The notes: a model not told the origin generated them from the sequence alone. A stretch of 64,000 nt of DNA from Antedon mediterranea (GCF_964355755.1 NC_092680.1:4813001-4877000); one strand, 5' to 3'; shown: positions 1 through 14,500, numbered from the stretch's first letter. A program made the numbers and translations.

Positions 1-31
1 GGCTTACGATGACATCATATCACAAAATGGT

Positions 32-286
32 GGTTTTGTAGTTGAGCCTCACGTAATTTTCACAATTTTATTTCAAAAATGAAATAAATGGATCTCCTTT
101 ATGGTATGTGTGATTTTTCTCTAAAAGATTTGAATAATAAAGGCTTCATATATTGAGAAACAACCTTTTTTTTGGCACTTATAATAAATATTTCTCAGAG
201 AAAAAAGCACATGGCATGTAGAACTATATTATCTTGGCGTAGGAAGACAACAAATCCCAGGTCATGAGAGGCTCAACTACAAAAAC
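32..286. mobile_element. Small inverted-repeat element (MITE-like)
   Basis: The 19-base arms at 32-50 and 268-286 are reverse complements of each other with about one mismatch (core TTTTGTAGTTGAGCCTC). They enclose about 217 bases of AT-rich DNA. Short size, terminal inverted repeats and lack of coding content fit a non-autonomous DNA transposon. No clear target duplication was identified. Confidence 0.5.
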
Positions 287-2023
287 AAGGTTGAATAGGG
301 TTAGGTCACTGGACCGTTCGAAGGTTTTTGAGTAAACAATCTACCGCGTATGGTCGTACGCGCTAGACAGTACGATATTTTAAGCACATTTTTTACATGT
401 TTGGTTAAATGTAATGAATATAAAAAATAGTTGATCTTATGGAATGATATGTAAATAAATAAATACTCAAAAGAATTATGTTTACAGTTCAATTATTTTC
501 AGAATACTACTACATAAAAATGTGTTTACCAATGGACAAATAATCGCGTCAATGACATAGCGCGCATGGTAACGTACGCGGAGTTGAATCGTGGCAATAA
601 CAATGGAGTCAACTCTCGGTAACCCTACTATTATTAAATCCCCCAAATGTCTGAGCAAAAAAGACAACTTGCAAATGACATGTGACAATGGGTCACATAA
701 AGTATTTAAATTTGGATTTTACTCTTTTGGAATAGACTAACCTTTGGTGGTGTTTCATTAATAGCTATAATATAAGCTTATTTGTTATCCTTGCTGTCAA
801 ATCAGGGTCGCAGTGTTATTTTTTCATGTGCAGAAGAAAAGGGCTAAACAATTTTGATGAAAGTGCTTTTTTTTATTTTAATAGAACTAGGAATAATCTA
901 AATCTATAGTATATTATTATTATAGCCTGGAGTTTTTTTACTTTGTTTTGTTTTGTTTTTCATCAATCAATATAAAATAATAAATGAATGGTTTTGTTTG
1001 TGTGATTTATTCACTCGCGTATGGAATGTGTTCCTTCTCTGTCACAGAAATCATTGAACATGTTGTACGTCGTCGGAATAATCCATGCTGTGATCACACC
1101 AGTTTTGCGAATATCTTTTTTTTTTCTCGCCAATTGACATCACCAATCACCATTTGCAAATAGTAGAATAACATTAACATAGAGAACAGTGTTTAATGTC
1201 TAGGCCTGTAGTAGACGGAAATCATGATCTTGAACTGTTTTATCTGGATTAGAGGCTATGTGTGAACATAACCTTGTAATTATTATTGATAACCTGTGTA
1301 CTATTAAATTATGGTGTTTATTTGTTTATATAAAATGTTAGTTAAATAGTAAATGAGATTATAACATTAAGATATGGTAAAGTAATTGAGCACAACATAC
1401 TATAGTATAATGTTGGTTCTCCCCACCATGGGGTAGGGGGCTGTGGCACAAATACTTAGTGTCTGAGTGCCTGATATCAGCCCCTGATACTCACACTGGT
1501 GACAAACAAACTTTATATTTTTGTCAAGATATTTAAACTGAAACATTAAATTAGATTGTAACCAAGGGAAAATTTATTTTAGGCCAAATCAGTCTTTTTT
1601 TTAAATTTCTGTATACAAATAGCAGTGCTGCAGCTAATGGCTGAATTCAGTTGCTTTACTGTACATTAAAAATAGCACACATTATAAACATTGAGAGAGG
1701 AGAGGGATTTAAAATTGAAATTAAAATTTAACAATTTAATTTGATTTTAATTTGATTTACATAAATTGTTTATATTTATTATTACTGTTTGTTTCACTGT
1801 CAGTCACCAATTTTTCAATAAATCAATTTTTTTTAGTCCATTATAAGACAGGTGTTCATTTCAGAACCTATCATAAACCAGTCTGAGATCAACATTTTTC
1901 CCTTTCTTTACACTAATAGAGTATCACTGAACTTTTTGAAAAATTCTCCTCTTTGAGTTTATTGACTGTAATTCTATTTTTAGTTATTTAAATTTACTTG
2001 CTGACCATTTTTTATTAAGTTAA

Positions 2024-2950
2024 TTGGTTATCCGCCAAGTGCGGATAACCCCTTGTTATTGTTAGGATCTTTTTTTCTATCGTATTCTTTCTTTCCACAA
2101 ATTTTGCTTGAAAATAGGCAATTCAATGCAAATTTGTGTAAAAATAAGCCTATTTTGAGACGATTATAGCTCCTTAGGATCAAAGATGACCGCTATTTCT
2201 TAAATTTTATTATGGAAGCCGATGAGTTGTACTGTGGATGTACTGTGGATTCATGTAAAATGTTTACCTACCGGATTTTCTGACGTCACCATATGGCCAC
2301 TCAAATTTTATAGATAGAAATTTTAGAATAGAATTGTTTGCGCTTTAGTACTAGTTAATCCCATTTAATAGAGCGCATTGCGCCCTAGATTTTAGTGTGT
2401 TCTTTCTCAATCAATTCCCTTTCGCATGCGTTAAAAAAATTTGACTTTTTATTACGTCATATTAAAAAAATTTGAATAACATGACTTACTTAATTTCGTC
2501 TATACAGTATATTTCAATCTGTTATAGCTCCTCAGAATAAAAGTGACCCGCATGATTAAAACTTATTATGGAAGCTGTGGAATTGTTGTAAATATGAATT
2601 CATATACAAATTTTGTCTATATGATCTCATGACGTTGTCATGTGGCCAGTTGAATTCAAAAAGTCATATTTTTAAATTTTCATTAATGTAATTATTTCGA
2701 TAATTATCTTCTAAAATTGCTATCTTTATGTTACAGTTTGATGACATTATCATGTTAAAATTTGGATTAAAAGATGGGTCTCGTAATTTCATCTATGCAT
2801 ATAACATAAACAGTGTATTCCGTAAATGCTTTATGACACAAAATAGCTACAATTCAGCACATATTTAATTCATATCATAGGATGGCATAATAATTGTCGA
2901 TGTTCATATTTTAATGTATATGCATGTTGCGTTTGCACGGATAACCCAAA
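2024..2950. repeat. Hairpin-ended dispersed element
   Basis: At 2026-2050 a perfect 10-bp stem (GGTTATCCGC / GCGGATAACC) surrounds a 5-base loop. The motif GCACGGATAACCC at about 2936-2948 is a near inverted copy of the left end, so the two may bound one non-autonomous element of about 0.9 kb. Inside, about 130 bases near 2165-2300 are repeated in diverged form near 2525-2655; both contain TTATTATGGAAGC and an ATGTGGCCA/ATATGGCCA block. The boundaries are tentative. Confidence 0.35.
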
Positions 2951-3967
2951 CTAGTCAAAGTGACAAGTTCAAATCTATTTTTTGTTTTGTTTTGATGTAA
3001 TTTATTTTTGTAACTCTGTATTGTTTTATTATATATTTATATAAACGTGTGCCGCTGTTCGAATAAAATGAGTTAATGTGCCATGAAGAAGCTTTGTCTA
3101 TGCCCATTGTTAACTGGTGCTGCCACATGATGCAACCAGAGATGATGACTCCCAAATGTGCTATTTGCATTTTTGCTATCCATTGATGTGTGGTTTTGGG
3201 GGGTTTTTTTGGCGGATAGGATAAAAATAATATGAGCATATTTTAATGCCATTTTAACATATAAATCTGCATTTTTCATAAAATTATGCATAACCCATAA
3301 TCATTTTTGTCAGAATAACTTGCAGTAACCAACAGGTTACCAAAATATGATTAACAATTTTATTTGAAAAAAAGTCAAAACATGTGATCATATCCAGGTT
3401 GACTATAAAAACACCCAACACGTATATCCTAGCTAAAAAGGCTGCAGTGTTTGCCTACTTTACTTACAGCAGCTAACTCGCTAGCTAATCTACTGTAGGG
3501 CCTAGGCTAACTAAAGGCCTACTAGAACAAGCACGAATGTGCGATACTCGGGGTACAGCAAGAAGCTGTAAGGACGTCATAAGACGGGATGTGACGTCAC
3601 ATACATATCAATAACCTCGCTACCAAATACGGCTATACGGTACTTAGACGTCATATGTCTGCATCCGGCTTGAAATTAAAAAACCCGGCTCTATAGCTTT
3701 GAGGACATGTCCCTGTAATATATTCATGTTAAATCCCAGCTCAATACTACAACGAAAAAGGGAGGATTAGTACTTTAGAAATCGCACTTTTTACTCAATA
3801 GTGTCCAGATGGAAGAGGAGGAGAAAATGAGTGAGTCCTAGAAAGAGACTGATGAGATGACTGGCTGTACGATGTTTCAGTGTTTTTAGTAGCTTGTTAG
3901 ATTGCGCCCTCAATGTTCATTGTGCACAAAAAAAAACAAATCAAAAAGAATATCATATCATCGTTAA

Positions 3968-5013
3968 CACTTTGACTGCCAAACACGAAGATCTTCGTTT
4001 TTGGAAACACAACGCTTGACTGCCAAACACGAAGATCTTCGTTTTTCGCGTTTTTTTACGAAATCCGGTAGATAGGTTAATTATTGGTATATACTATAAA
4101 TATGAACACTATATTCGATCTGGACCGTAAATATTTTACAATTTGAAAGTAACTAATCTGGTTAGGAACGACTGTCAAAATGGTACCTGTCGAAATAACA
4201 AACACCGCGCATCACAGTAGCGCGTAGAGCGATGGCTTGGCGCATTGTGTATCGGTCGCGCGCTAGCTATGCCGCCGAAGCATTACAAAGGTTTTTGTGG
4301 ATTGACATGTTTGTTTGTTATCTGAATAAAAAATAATGGAGTCATTTTCAATACGAAGTCTTTAATTTTATTATTGTATGTATACCCTAATTGTTTTGGT
4401 GTTTTACTTAAAATGACCGAGTTTCACGCAACAAACTTGTTTTGAAATGGTATGGATATTATCATCAGTTTACTATCTAGGCTAGTAGTACAAGGCTAGC
4501 CTAGCCTAGGCCTAGTCGTAAAACGGTTCCGGACCAACTTTAGGCCTGGTTAACTAGGCCTGGTGTCTTTACTATGTGCATTTTGGCGAAACATTGATGT
4601 AAGATTTATGATTTATAAAATGTAATACATTTTTCGATAGTGATAACTTGTTTTTATAGGCCTATCGGTGCCGTGTAAGTAACTTTTTTGTTGTTTGTTG
4701 ATCTCACCGGGCGATATTTTCATATTGTGATGTCTTGCACAAAATCGCGAATATCTCGACTTTCTTGCGCGAAACTACGAAAAACTCAAAAAGTTTGTTA
4801 CTTTCATTTTACTATTACGATTTACATATTGCGCTTTAAAAATCGTTCTTGGTACCATTGTAAAGCTAAAATCTTTATGATTATTTTAGTCTAAATTACA
4901 TATAAATCAGATCACATACATGGTTTCAATCAGCTTTAATAAAAACATCGAATTGGGCTAAAAACGCTGGCGGTGGCAGTTTCTAACTGGAAAAACCTCT
5001 GGCAGTCAAAGTG
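3968..5013. mobile_element. piggyBac-type MITE
   Basis: The element begins CACTTTGACTGCCA at 3968 and ends in its exact reverse complement TGGCAGTCAAAGTG at 5013. It is flanked on both sides by TTAA (3964-3967 and 5014-5017), the hallmark target duplication of piggyBac transposons. At about 1046 bp with no transposase-like frame it is non-autonomous and was mobilised in trans. Near the left end the unit with the palindrome ACGAAGATCTTCGT occurs twice, about 44 bases apart, resembling sub-terminal transposase-binding repeats. It lies about 275 bp upstream of the first Tudor coding exon, probably inside that gene's first intron or promoter. Confidence 0.85.
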
Positions 5014-5289
5014 TTAACCATCATGTAATGAAACGCATGGTTTTCAACCTACAGTACTTAGCGCCTTACATTCATACTGTACTTTCTAAAAAATAAATTT
5101 TGAAATGTTTCTGATTTTGCATCCCAGGTGAGCTAATTATAAAAAAAGTTTGAAGAAAGCATATAAAATATGATTTTTTTTTTCTTTTGACTTAAACAAT
5201 AATGTGCAGATTTTCAGTTTACTGCAATTTAACATTTTTTGCCAATAATCTTTTTTTTTTTAAATTTTATTTCTGTCTTGATTTTTAGA

Positions 5290-8200
5290 ATGTCGATGAG
5301 GTTCCTAACCTTGGATGTTGGTGGTACGTATGCAGTCACACCAAGTTGTGTGAACAATCCTGAAGATTTCACCTGTCAACTGGTGGCACACTATAATCAA
5401 ATCAACGACCTAACAAGAGAATTAAGTAAACTTCATGAATTTATTCCGGCAGATGAAGGAAACTTGCCACAAGAGTTTCTTCATCCTGGCTCTGTTGGAT
5501 GTGTTAAGTCAAAAGATGGAAGATGGTATCGGGCAGTCTTGACATCAACCCTTCAGAATAGTCACATGATCCAAGTGAAGCTTCTCGATTATGGAACCAT
5601 AGAAAATACCCACATTTCAAATGTGAAGCAAATCGGTTCACAAGAGTATGTTGATCTACCCATCCAAGGTCTAAATTTCAAATTATGGAATGTAAAACCA
5701 ACAGGAGCATCATGGTCAGACTCTGAAATAGATTTTTTTCGAAAAGAGGTTCAGGGAAAAGAGTTTGTTGTAAAGGTGGTCAATGTTACCTCACCGCGAC
5801 ACTTTGAAGTTACAATGCTTGGCTGTGACCGACTAGAAATTAACAGGCACTTCAGAGGTACTTTAAGTCCATTACAACCTAATGCAGGAATCTCACCACC
5901 ACCAGGAGTAATGCAGGGACCACCGATGACCAATAATCCTCATAGAATTACCAGAGGTCAGGCACTTGTATCTAATCTATCCCAAAGAAGTCCACCAATA
6001 TCAAATAATTTGCCACATGTTAACCAGATAGTACTGAAAAACCAGTTTTTAAAGGTGGGATCTGCAGTTGTCATCACTGTGACTGCTGTTCATGATTTTT
6101 TAGATGTTGTCTGCCATGTAACACAGAATCTCCAAGCACTTAATGCCCTGATGAGAGATATTGCTAAATTCTATTCATCTCTGTTGCCAAATGATCTCGC
6201 CTTGGGTAGTGTTGTTCCAGGTCTGGTTTGCTGTGCTAGATTTACAATTGACAATAACTGGTACCGTGCTGAAATCATCAGTGTTCAAAGTCAAGGTATT
6301 GAAGTAGAGTATGTTGATTATGGCATCAGGGAAGTCTTACCAATTAGCCGCTTAAAAACAATCAATACAGCCTTTACAATACTTCCTAAACAAGGCATTC
6401 ATTGCAGTTTGGTAGATGCTGGACAATCTGTGAATTTTCCTCAAGGTTCATTACAGAAATTGCAAAAACATGTAAATAAGAATTTTTCAGCTCAAGTTTT
6501 GAAAGAAATAAAACCAGGGAAGTATTCTATAATCCTCTTCGACAACATCGGGCAGAACATCTTGTCAAGATTTATGAATGTATCTGGTACTACAGATGTT
6601 GGACAAACCATTGCAGCTCCATCCATCAGAGTTGGCCAGCAGTTTCCAGTAGAAATCACAAATGTTGTAAGTGTCAGTAAATTTTCGTGTCAACTGAAGA
6701 GTACTAGTGAAGAACTTAATACACTGATGGATAAGATTCACAATTATTACACAACTAACAGTAGTACCATGTCACTACGACAAACATCCAAGGGTATGAT
6801 ATGTTGTTGCCAGTTTAGTGAGGATGATGGTTGGTACCGGGCACAGGTCATTAGTCTTAGTGGTGGTGAAGCGGAAGTAAAGTACATCGATTATGGTAAC
6901 ACAGAGAAACTTCCATTAAATCGGATTAAAGACCTTCAACCTGAGTTCATGACCCTTCCGATGCAGAGTGTAGATTGTTGTTTAGATGTCTCTTTAAGTG
7001 ATAGCCAAGTTGAAAAATCAGTGTTTGAAATGTTAACTATGGAAAAAACACTAAGTGCAATACTTCTGCAGGAGGAAGCAGACAGCAGATTCCGCATTAA
7101 GTTGTTTGATGGCAATACAGATATTGGACTAGAATTATCTAAATCAAATATTTCTGTTTCTCAAGATCAGCAACGTCCATTGAAAACAAATCCACAGTCC
7201 AAGCAGCCATCAAAGTTCTTTTTTCCTAAATCAACATTAGAGTTCGGTGTAGAACAAAATGTGTATGTCACCCATGTCGAAAATCCAGAATGCTTTTACG
7301 TACAACTCTCTGACTTGTCATCTGAAATGGATACCATGGTAGATGCCATTCACAATTACTATTCCAAACTAGGTCCAAATGATGAGGACTGCAACCCTGA
7401 ATTAGGTATGTCATGTGTTGCTAAATATACTGTAGATAATGGTTGGTACAGAGCTACAGTCACCGGCTTGTATCATAATGGAGATGTCCAAGTTCTTTTC
7501 GTTGATTATGGGAATGTTGAAGTACTCAAGAGATCTGCATTGAAAGAGTTGCACAAAGACTTCAAGCTGTTGCCATCTCAGGGAATTAAGTGTGCCTTAA
7601 TGGGAATACATAGTGGTACAGAAGAGTGGAGTGCAGACATAACCTATGGCTTTGAGGAACTTGTGTTAAATAAAGAACTCTCAATAAATGCTCTTCAATA
7701 TGACAATGATGCCAATCTGTACCATGTACAACTTTTTGACAGTGACAGATGCAACCTCTCAGTTAAGCTGTTAAAGGTGGCAGGAAGTGGGTCAGCTGGA
7801 GTAACGACAAATCCATATGACGTTATAACTTTCACACAAGGACAGTACGAGAATGTAATGATTTCTCACTCTGATGATCCTGGCAATTTCTGGTGTCACA
7901 TTGCAGAAAAAATTCCAGAAATTGATGCTCTAATGGATGACCTGTTTGAAGCATATGATAGCGACAACATCCAAATTCTTGGATCGAAGGCGAAGGCAGG
8001 TATGTCTTGCTGTGCAAAATATTCGGATGGTTCTTGGTACAGAGCAAAGATTCTCAAAATCAAAGGACAAGAAGCAGCTATACAGTATGTAGATTATGGA
8101 AATACTTCAGATACAGAAATCAATGAGTTAAAGCCGCTTTTACCAAACTTTGCCAACTTACCAGAGCAAGCCATTGCTTGTTCCTTGGTAGGTATTGCCC

Positions 8201-11200
8201 CGATTGGTACAACATGGAGTGTTGAAAGCTGTACAGCATTCAATGAAATGGTAATTGAAAAGAAATTGGTCCTTCATGTAATTAGTCAAGAAGAATCAGG
8301 CCGATCACTTGTTGAACTGGTAAACACTCGGGAAGATTGTGTCATAAATGACAACCTGGTCAGTAAAGGATTAGTTAAGTCAACCAAATCATCATATAGC
8401 AGTAAATCTTCAAGATCATCTTCCAGAATGAGTTCAAGAGGTTTACCTGTCAACCGGATTAATTCACAAGACAACTTGTCTAACTCGAGTTCTACAACAA
8501 GCCTACCATCACTAGCGGTTACTAGCTTTAAAGATGCATCATATCGTCCAGGATCTAAACTTGCTGTGTACATATCTCATGCTGTTTCACCAGCTGAATT
8601 TTGGTGTCAATCCGTAGAAACATCAGGACTGCTTGAAGAAATTATGAATGGCATTGACCAGTATTACAGTAAACTTGGTCGAACAGAGCAGAGTCTGGAC
8701 ATCACAACAGTAGGGACTCCTTGTATTGCAAAATACAAAGCAGATGATGGTTGGTATCGAGGTATTGTTATTAACAAACACATGGGCAGCCTTGATATAA
8801 ACTTTGTTGACTATGGTAATACTGAACGTGTCTCAGTGACGGATGTAAAGCAGATTTTGCCAGAATTCTTGAACCTTCCAATACAAGGTCTAAAATGTGT
8901 GCTAAAGGGTATGGAAAGCAATGGTGCCAGTCCAAAGATGAAGAAAATGTTTTCTGACATTGCTTCCGGAATTGAAGAATTCAATTGTAGTATTGTGACA
9001 GAATCTAGTGGGGTGTATGAAGTGGATTTAGAATGGAACGGAAAGAAAATGAGTTCAGAACTTGCCTCATATGAAAACAAAAAGGAGAGATCTAGTTCTA
9101 AAAGTAGTGATGAGGTTTTTGGTACGCCACCAAGAAAGCAAAATCAAAAGTCATCTATGCCATCAAAAGATACTTTTGATGGTGGAAGTTTTAGTCGACC
9201 TAACAAAACTAATGACGGGGAACATCAAGAAAGTGGAAGAAGCGGATTTGGAGAGAAAACAAGTGGATTTGACAGTAAACCACAAAAACATCCTACCATA
9301 TCATATATTGCCGATTCCATTAGGGTTGGTGGATCTGAGGATTTTTTGGTTAGCCATATCGAGTCACCAATGCAATTTTGGTGTCAGCCATTAAAATCAT
9401 CTGCTGACTTGGATAAATTGATGGAATTGATAAATGAAACACAGCATGAACCAATTGGTACTGTACAACCAGGTAGTCCATGCGTAGCCAAATTTAAAGA
9501 TGATGATGGCTGGTACAGAGCTGTAATAAAAAAGCAGCTTTCTAACTCAACAGTAGAAATCCAGTTTGTTGACTACGGAAATAGTGATACTGTCTCAAAA
9601 TCTGACCTAAAGATGCTAACATCAGCATTTGCTAATCTACCTGCACAAGCAATAGAATGTAGAATGAAAGGTCTGATAGAAGAAGCAGCTACCCTTACTG
9701 ATGAGTTTGAAGCTTTGGTTACAGAGAAACAACTTGTTGCTAGTATATCGAGAAAAAGGGAGAGAGTCGTTGAAATCCAGCTCACTGATACATCAGATAT
9801 TTCAATAGTAAATATGTTAAATAGTAAAGCTGCTACGAAACCAATGAAATTCACCCCTCTAGATATCAAGGTTAGTGGCAAAGAAGACATTTACATCACT
9901 AGCACTGACAGTGGAGGAGTGATTTTTGCACAGTTTGGTAGTCAGGCACACTTACTTGAAGAAATCCAGAATAAGCTTCAAACATACTATGCTAGTGGAA
10001 GCAATGATAACTTGACAGACTTCAACCAGAACCAGCTATGTTGTGCACTCTTTAAAGAAGATGGGTTGTGGTACCGAGCTACAGTTGAAGGACCTGGTGA
10101 AAACGATACAGTTCTTGTAAGATATATTGACTTTGGTAATGTTGAGGTTCAGAAGAAATCTACCTTAAAATGTTTAATCCAAGGTGTTGCAAATGTGCCT
10201 CCCCTTGCCGTCAAGTGCATTCTCAATGTTGAAAATGCCAAAACATGGACTGCTGTCAACAACCAAAGGTTTAGTGAAATGGTAACTGATAAACTCCTAC
10301 AAGCTGAATTCTTATCAGATACAAAACCGTATAGTGTAAAACTGGTACTTGATGGAAGCAGTGTTGCAGAATCATTTAAAACAATAGTAGAGGAAACCCC
10401 TGAAGTTGATGTACCTATCAAGTTTAAGAGCAGTCACTTGAAAACCAAGATGGAAGTGTTTGTTAGTCATACAGTTTCTATTGATCAGTTTTGGTGTCAG
10501 CCTGCAAGTAGTGCTGATGAACTAGCTGCTTTAATGGATTCAATTCATGAAGTTTATAGCTCTTTAGCAGAAGGAGAAAGGTCGGTTCATGAACCTACAA
10601 TCGGTATGCCATGTATTGCCAAATTTATAGAAGATGACGGATGGTATAGAGCAACTATCATTAGTGTAAGTGAAGAAGGAATAAATGTAATGTATGTTGA
10701 CTATGGAAATAGTGCCATAGTTTCAAATACTGACATCAAGACCATTTCATCTAACTTTATTGCCTTACCACCACAAGCAGTTCAATGTCAATTAAGAGGA
10801 GGTAAAAACTGGAAAGAAGAGGCAGTTGAAAAGTTTGAAGAAGAAACAACTGATAAGAAACTGCTCGTTGAAGTTGTGAACAAAAAAATATTTGAAGGCA
10901 AGGTTGTTAGCAAAGTCAACCTTCTGGATATGGGCACAAGCATTCTCCAGAAACTTTTGGAAGCAGACCTTGGAGAAGCAGTTTCTGATGGAGATGATGA
11001 TGTAGAACCTTTACAGTATGAGTCGTCCGTTAATTTAGTTAAAGTAAATGAATTGCTAGAAGTTTATCCATCGTCAATTATATCTGTGGATGATTTCAAT
11101 GTTCAACTCAACAAAACCGCTAATGATCTGGCAGAGCTCATGAACACACTTTATGAAATCTATTCAGTTGATGATGTTGAAAATGCTTCTCATTCGCTTG

Positions 11201-11551
11201 GTCCTTGTATAGCCAAGTATGCTGAAGATGGCGGATGGTACAGAGGAGAGGTGACAGAAGTGACAGAACAGTCTGGTCTTGTGTTCTTTATCGATTATGG
11301 CAATTCAGAACATGTGCCTTGGACAGATATCAAAACAACATGTATTGAAGCTACAGTGCTACCAGCTCAAGCTGTGAAATGTAGGTTAGCTCTTCCAGAA
11401 GATATGTCAAATAAAGAAGAATTGTCTATCAAATTTCAAGAGGCAGTGGCAGATAAGTTGCTAATTGCAGAATTTATCTCAATAACTGATGGTATTTGGA
11501 CTGTGAAGTTAACTGAAGATAACCGGCCTCTCATAGACAAACTATTAAAAG
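5290..11551 (+). CDS. TDRD6: Tudor-gene coding exon 1 (domains 1-10)
   Basis: One 6262-base exon encodes residues 1-2087 plus the first base of codon 2088. It ends at AAAAG/GTAAAT. The frame stays open 77 bases beyond the donor before a stop at 11626-11628, so intron retention would yield a truncated ten-domain protein. The next exon continues in frame as a Val codon. Confidence 0.88.
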
Positions 11552-14500
11552 GTAAATTAAATCAAATTGTGCTTAAAACAACAAAAACATGTCAGAATAC
11601 TACATGTTTTGTGGACCATTTTCCATAAATAAAATATATTCAGTTTTAAATTATTGTACATGCTCCTGAAAAAATCCAATACTGTATATAAATAATACAA
11701 TAACAATTTGAGGATAATTCTAAAATCGCAATAGGCAAATAATGTATTCTAATAGCATGGAAATAATGCACAATAAATTTGCTCTATTCTTATTATCTGT
11801 CACCTTCAATTCCAGTCAAAGCTCCCTCAACATCAACACAGATACAGGAAGTTGCATACAAGCCATTGTCTTTGAAGGAAGGGGATGAGAAACGAGTGGT
11901 TATAACTTGGTCTGAATCTCCGGAAGATTTCTGGTGTCAATTGGAAAGCATGGTAGCTGATTTGGATGCTTTAAGTGAGATGATCCAGGCACATTATTCA
12001 GCATTAGGTAAGTTTTGTGCGGTTTCTCAAAAAAACCTTGCTATATGTAGGTGGACAGGTGTTTAGTGAAAGGTCAAGGGACAAAGAAAATATTAAGATT
12101 TTATTATGTCTTTATTCAAAATTATTAAAGTAAGTCCCCTTCTTAGGGACACAGAAACACTAGAAATGGGAAATATGGCAAGTAGAACCCAAAAAGTCTC
12201 TTTAATAGATGTTGGCAATAGTGTTTCCCCTATGTAATAGAAAAGTGTCCCCATAGTTGATTAGGTGGTTGATTCACAAAGTTTACTTGTTTCGTAATTG
12301 ACATAATTTTACATACTATATTTGTAGGTGATGATGCTGAAGTAATCTCTGATCAAAAAGTTGGTACCCTGTGTGTTGCACCCGTTGAAGAAGAAGGTGT
12401 TTGGTATCGTTCACTTATTACAGAATGCAGTAATGACAAAGCAACAGTCCAATATGTAGATTATGGCAACACAGGCGTTCTTTCAAAATCAAAGATAAAA
12501 ATCATTCAAAACTCTTTTCTTAGCCATCCAGTGTTTGCTTTCCATTGTAACCTTGCTAGCATCTTGCCTAAGGATGGTTTATGGAGTGCAGAAGCCTCTG
12601 AGGCCTTTGAAGCCGTTGCTTTTGAAGGTACTTTAACAGCATCTATAAAGAGTATCAGTGGTGTCCAATGTTCTGTCACCTTAGTGGATGATAATGGTGT
12701 TTCCTTAAATCAAACTTTAATAGACTCTGGTTTTGCTGTAAAGATGTCTAACAATATTCAGGCACAGAGTACTTCTGAAGATTATCAGTATGTTAAGATG
12801 CCAACGCCAATTGATCCACAAGTTGAAGTTCAAATATCTCATGTTGAAACACCTCAAAAGTTTTTTGTTCAACTTACATCTAAAGCTGAAGAGCTGAATC
12901 AGGTGGCAACTAAAGTGATGGATGTTTCTCCAGCAGCTACACCATTAACAGAGGCAATTGTAGGAGATGTCTGCCTTGCGAAATATTCACTAGATGAAGT
13001 GTGGTACAGAGCTGTGATTACCGGAACAGAAGATTCACATATATTTGTAACATTTATTGATTATGGCAACACGGATGCTTTGCAACTACATGGTCTTAAA
13101 AAAATGCCTTCTGAATTGCAATCGATTCCTGCCCAAGCTTTAGAGTGTACATTGCATTCTGTAGCACCTTTAGAAGATTCATGGGAAGATGCTGCATGTA
13201 TTGCCTTTGAAGAGGCTGTTATAGAACAGTTGTATGACGCAACATTTTCTGGTACGTCTGTAGAGCTATTCACCAAAGAAGGAAACAATTTGAAAGATTT
13301 TCTGTTTGAAGTAGGAATTTGTAAACATTCAGAAGTTGCACCAGAAGAAGACACAGCAGCTTTGCAAGATTCAGTTTCTGTTGAAGAAGCAGGTGCTGTA
13401 GTGGAAGATGAACAGCTCTCTGAAATTGCAAGTATTGCCAAGTTAGTTGTAGATGAAGTCATTGAAGGAGCTTTAACACACCTTGAAGATGAACTCAGAC
13501 AATATTCTGATTCAATAATTCCACATAGAGAAGACCTTAGCAGCACTGTTAAAAGTGAAAATTTGACAGTCGATGATTTATCTGTAACCCAAGACATAAT
13601 AGAATCAAAGGAACCGACAGACACCACTGAAAAATCTGCTGATGAACTATCGACTGAGAACATTATCATTGGTTCACAAACGGTTGACCAAATTTTGGAT
13701 GATATTGTTGAAGCTTCTCTTAGACAATCCAATCTCATCGGAACCGAAGAAGCTGAGAGTACTGAAGATGTTACCCATAATGTGGAAGATGCCAGTGAAT
13801 CTACAGAGGATGTTGGTTCGACCGATGTTGACACAAATTGTAACACCGTTTGTCAAGATGATGCTTCATCTGCTAATGTGACTTTGACCAAGAAAGCAGG
13901 GTCTGTCACAGAAGAATGGGAAGTCATCAAAACTCTTGAAGGAGCAGCCAAAACAGATAATCTTGAAGATTCAAAAGAAAATAAACCACATGTAAGTCTT
14001 GTCAATTTAAATTTAAATACAACATAATCTTTTATTTTTTTTCTTTCTGCTATTGAAATATAGTTACTGCTTGATTGAATCGTTGATTATTTCAGTTAAT
14101 GAGTTTTCCACATATCATTTCCAGTTTAAATGTATAATAGTTCCCTTATAAAAAGTGATTTCCAAATTGTCTTAATTTGGCAATAGGACAAAAAACGTGT
14201 GGCAAGAAAACCTTGGAAGGTGAAAAGGAATACCACCCAATCATCTTGTTTTGTTTCATAGGTAAGGGGTTACTTATAATTATCAACAAAAAGCACTGGT
14301 TCGCTTCCAAATTTCGCTATTCACAATGGATGAAATTTAAAAACTCCCGGGTGATGTTTTTATAACCCAACGTAAAACACTAACCACAGTTTTGTTTTTT
14401 ATTATATTTTTCACAACTTTATGAATATAATTTAATATTTTTTTAATTGAATTATTACTGTTGTTGCCTTTGTTTATAGATATTGTGTATGTACTTTGTT

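Larger units (their letters stand above)
1..5288. other. Gene-poor upstream region
   Basis: I see no convincing coding sequence here. Open frames are short, lack recognisable protein motifs and sit in AT-rich or repeat DNA. The stretch holds an inverted-repeat element near 32-286, a hairpin-bearing element from about 2024 to 2950, and a piggyBac-type MITE at 3968-5013, described separately. The 5' UTR exon and promoter of the Tudor gene must lie somewhere in this stretch or further left. A 3' splice site (pyrimidine run then TTTTTAG) ends at 5288, just before the ATG at 5290, so at least one upstream non-coding exon is likely. Confidence 0.6.

Noticed and set aside
4688-4894. 68-codon frame inside the piggyBac-type element
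   Set aside because: Too short for a transposase, with no catalytic Asp motifs visible.
13061-13846. 261-codon open frame on the minus strand
   Set aside because: It is antisense to Tudor exon 3. It is long only because the acidic, Ser-rich coding strand has few antisense stops, and it shows no motif.
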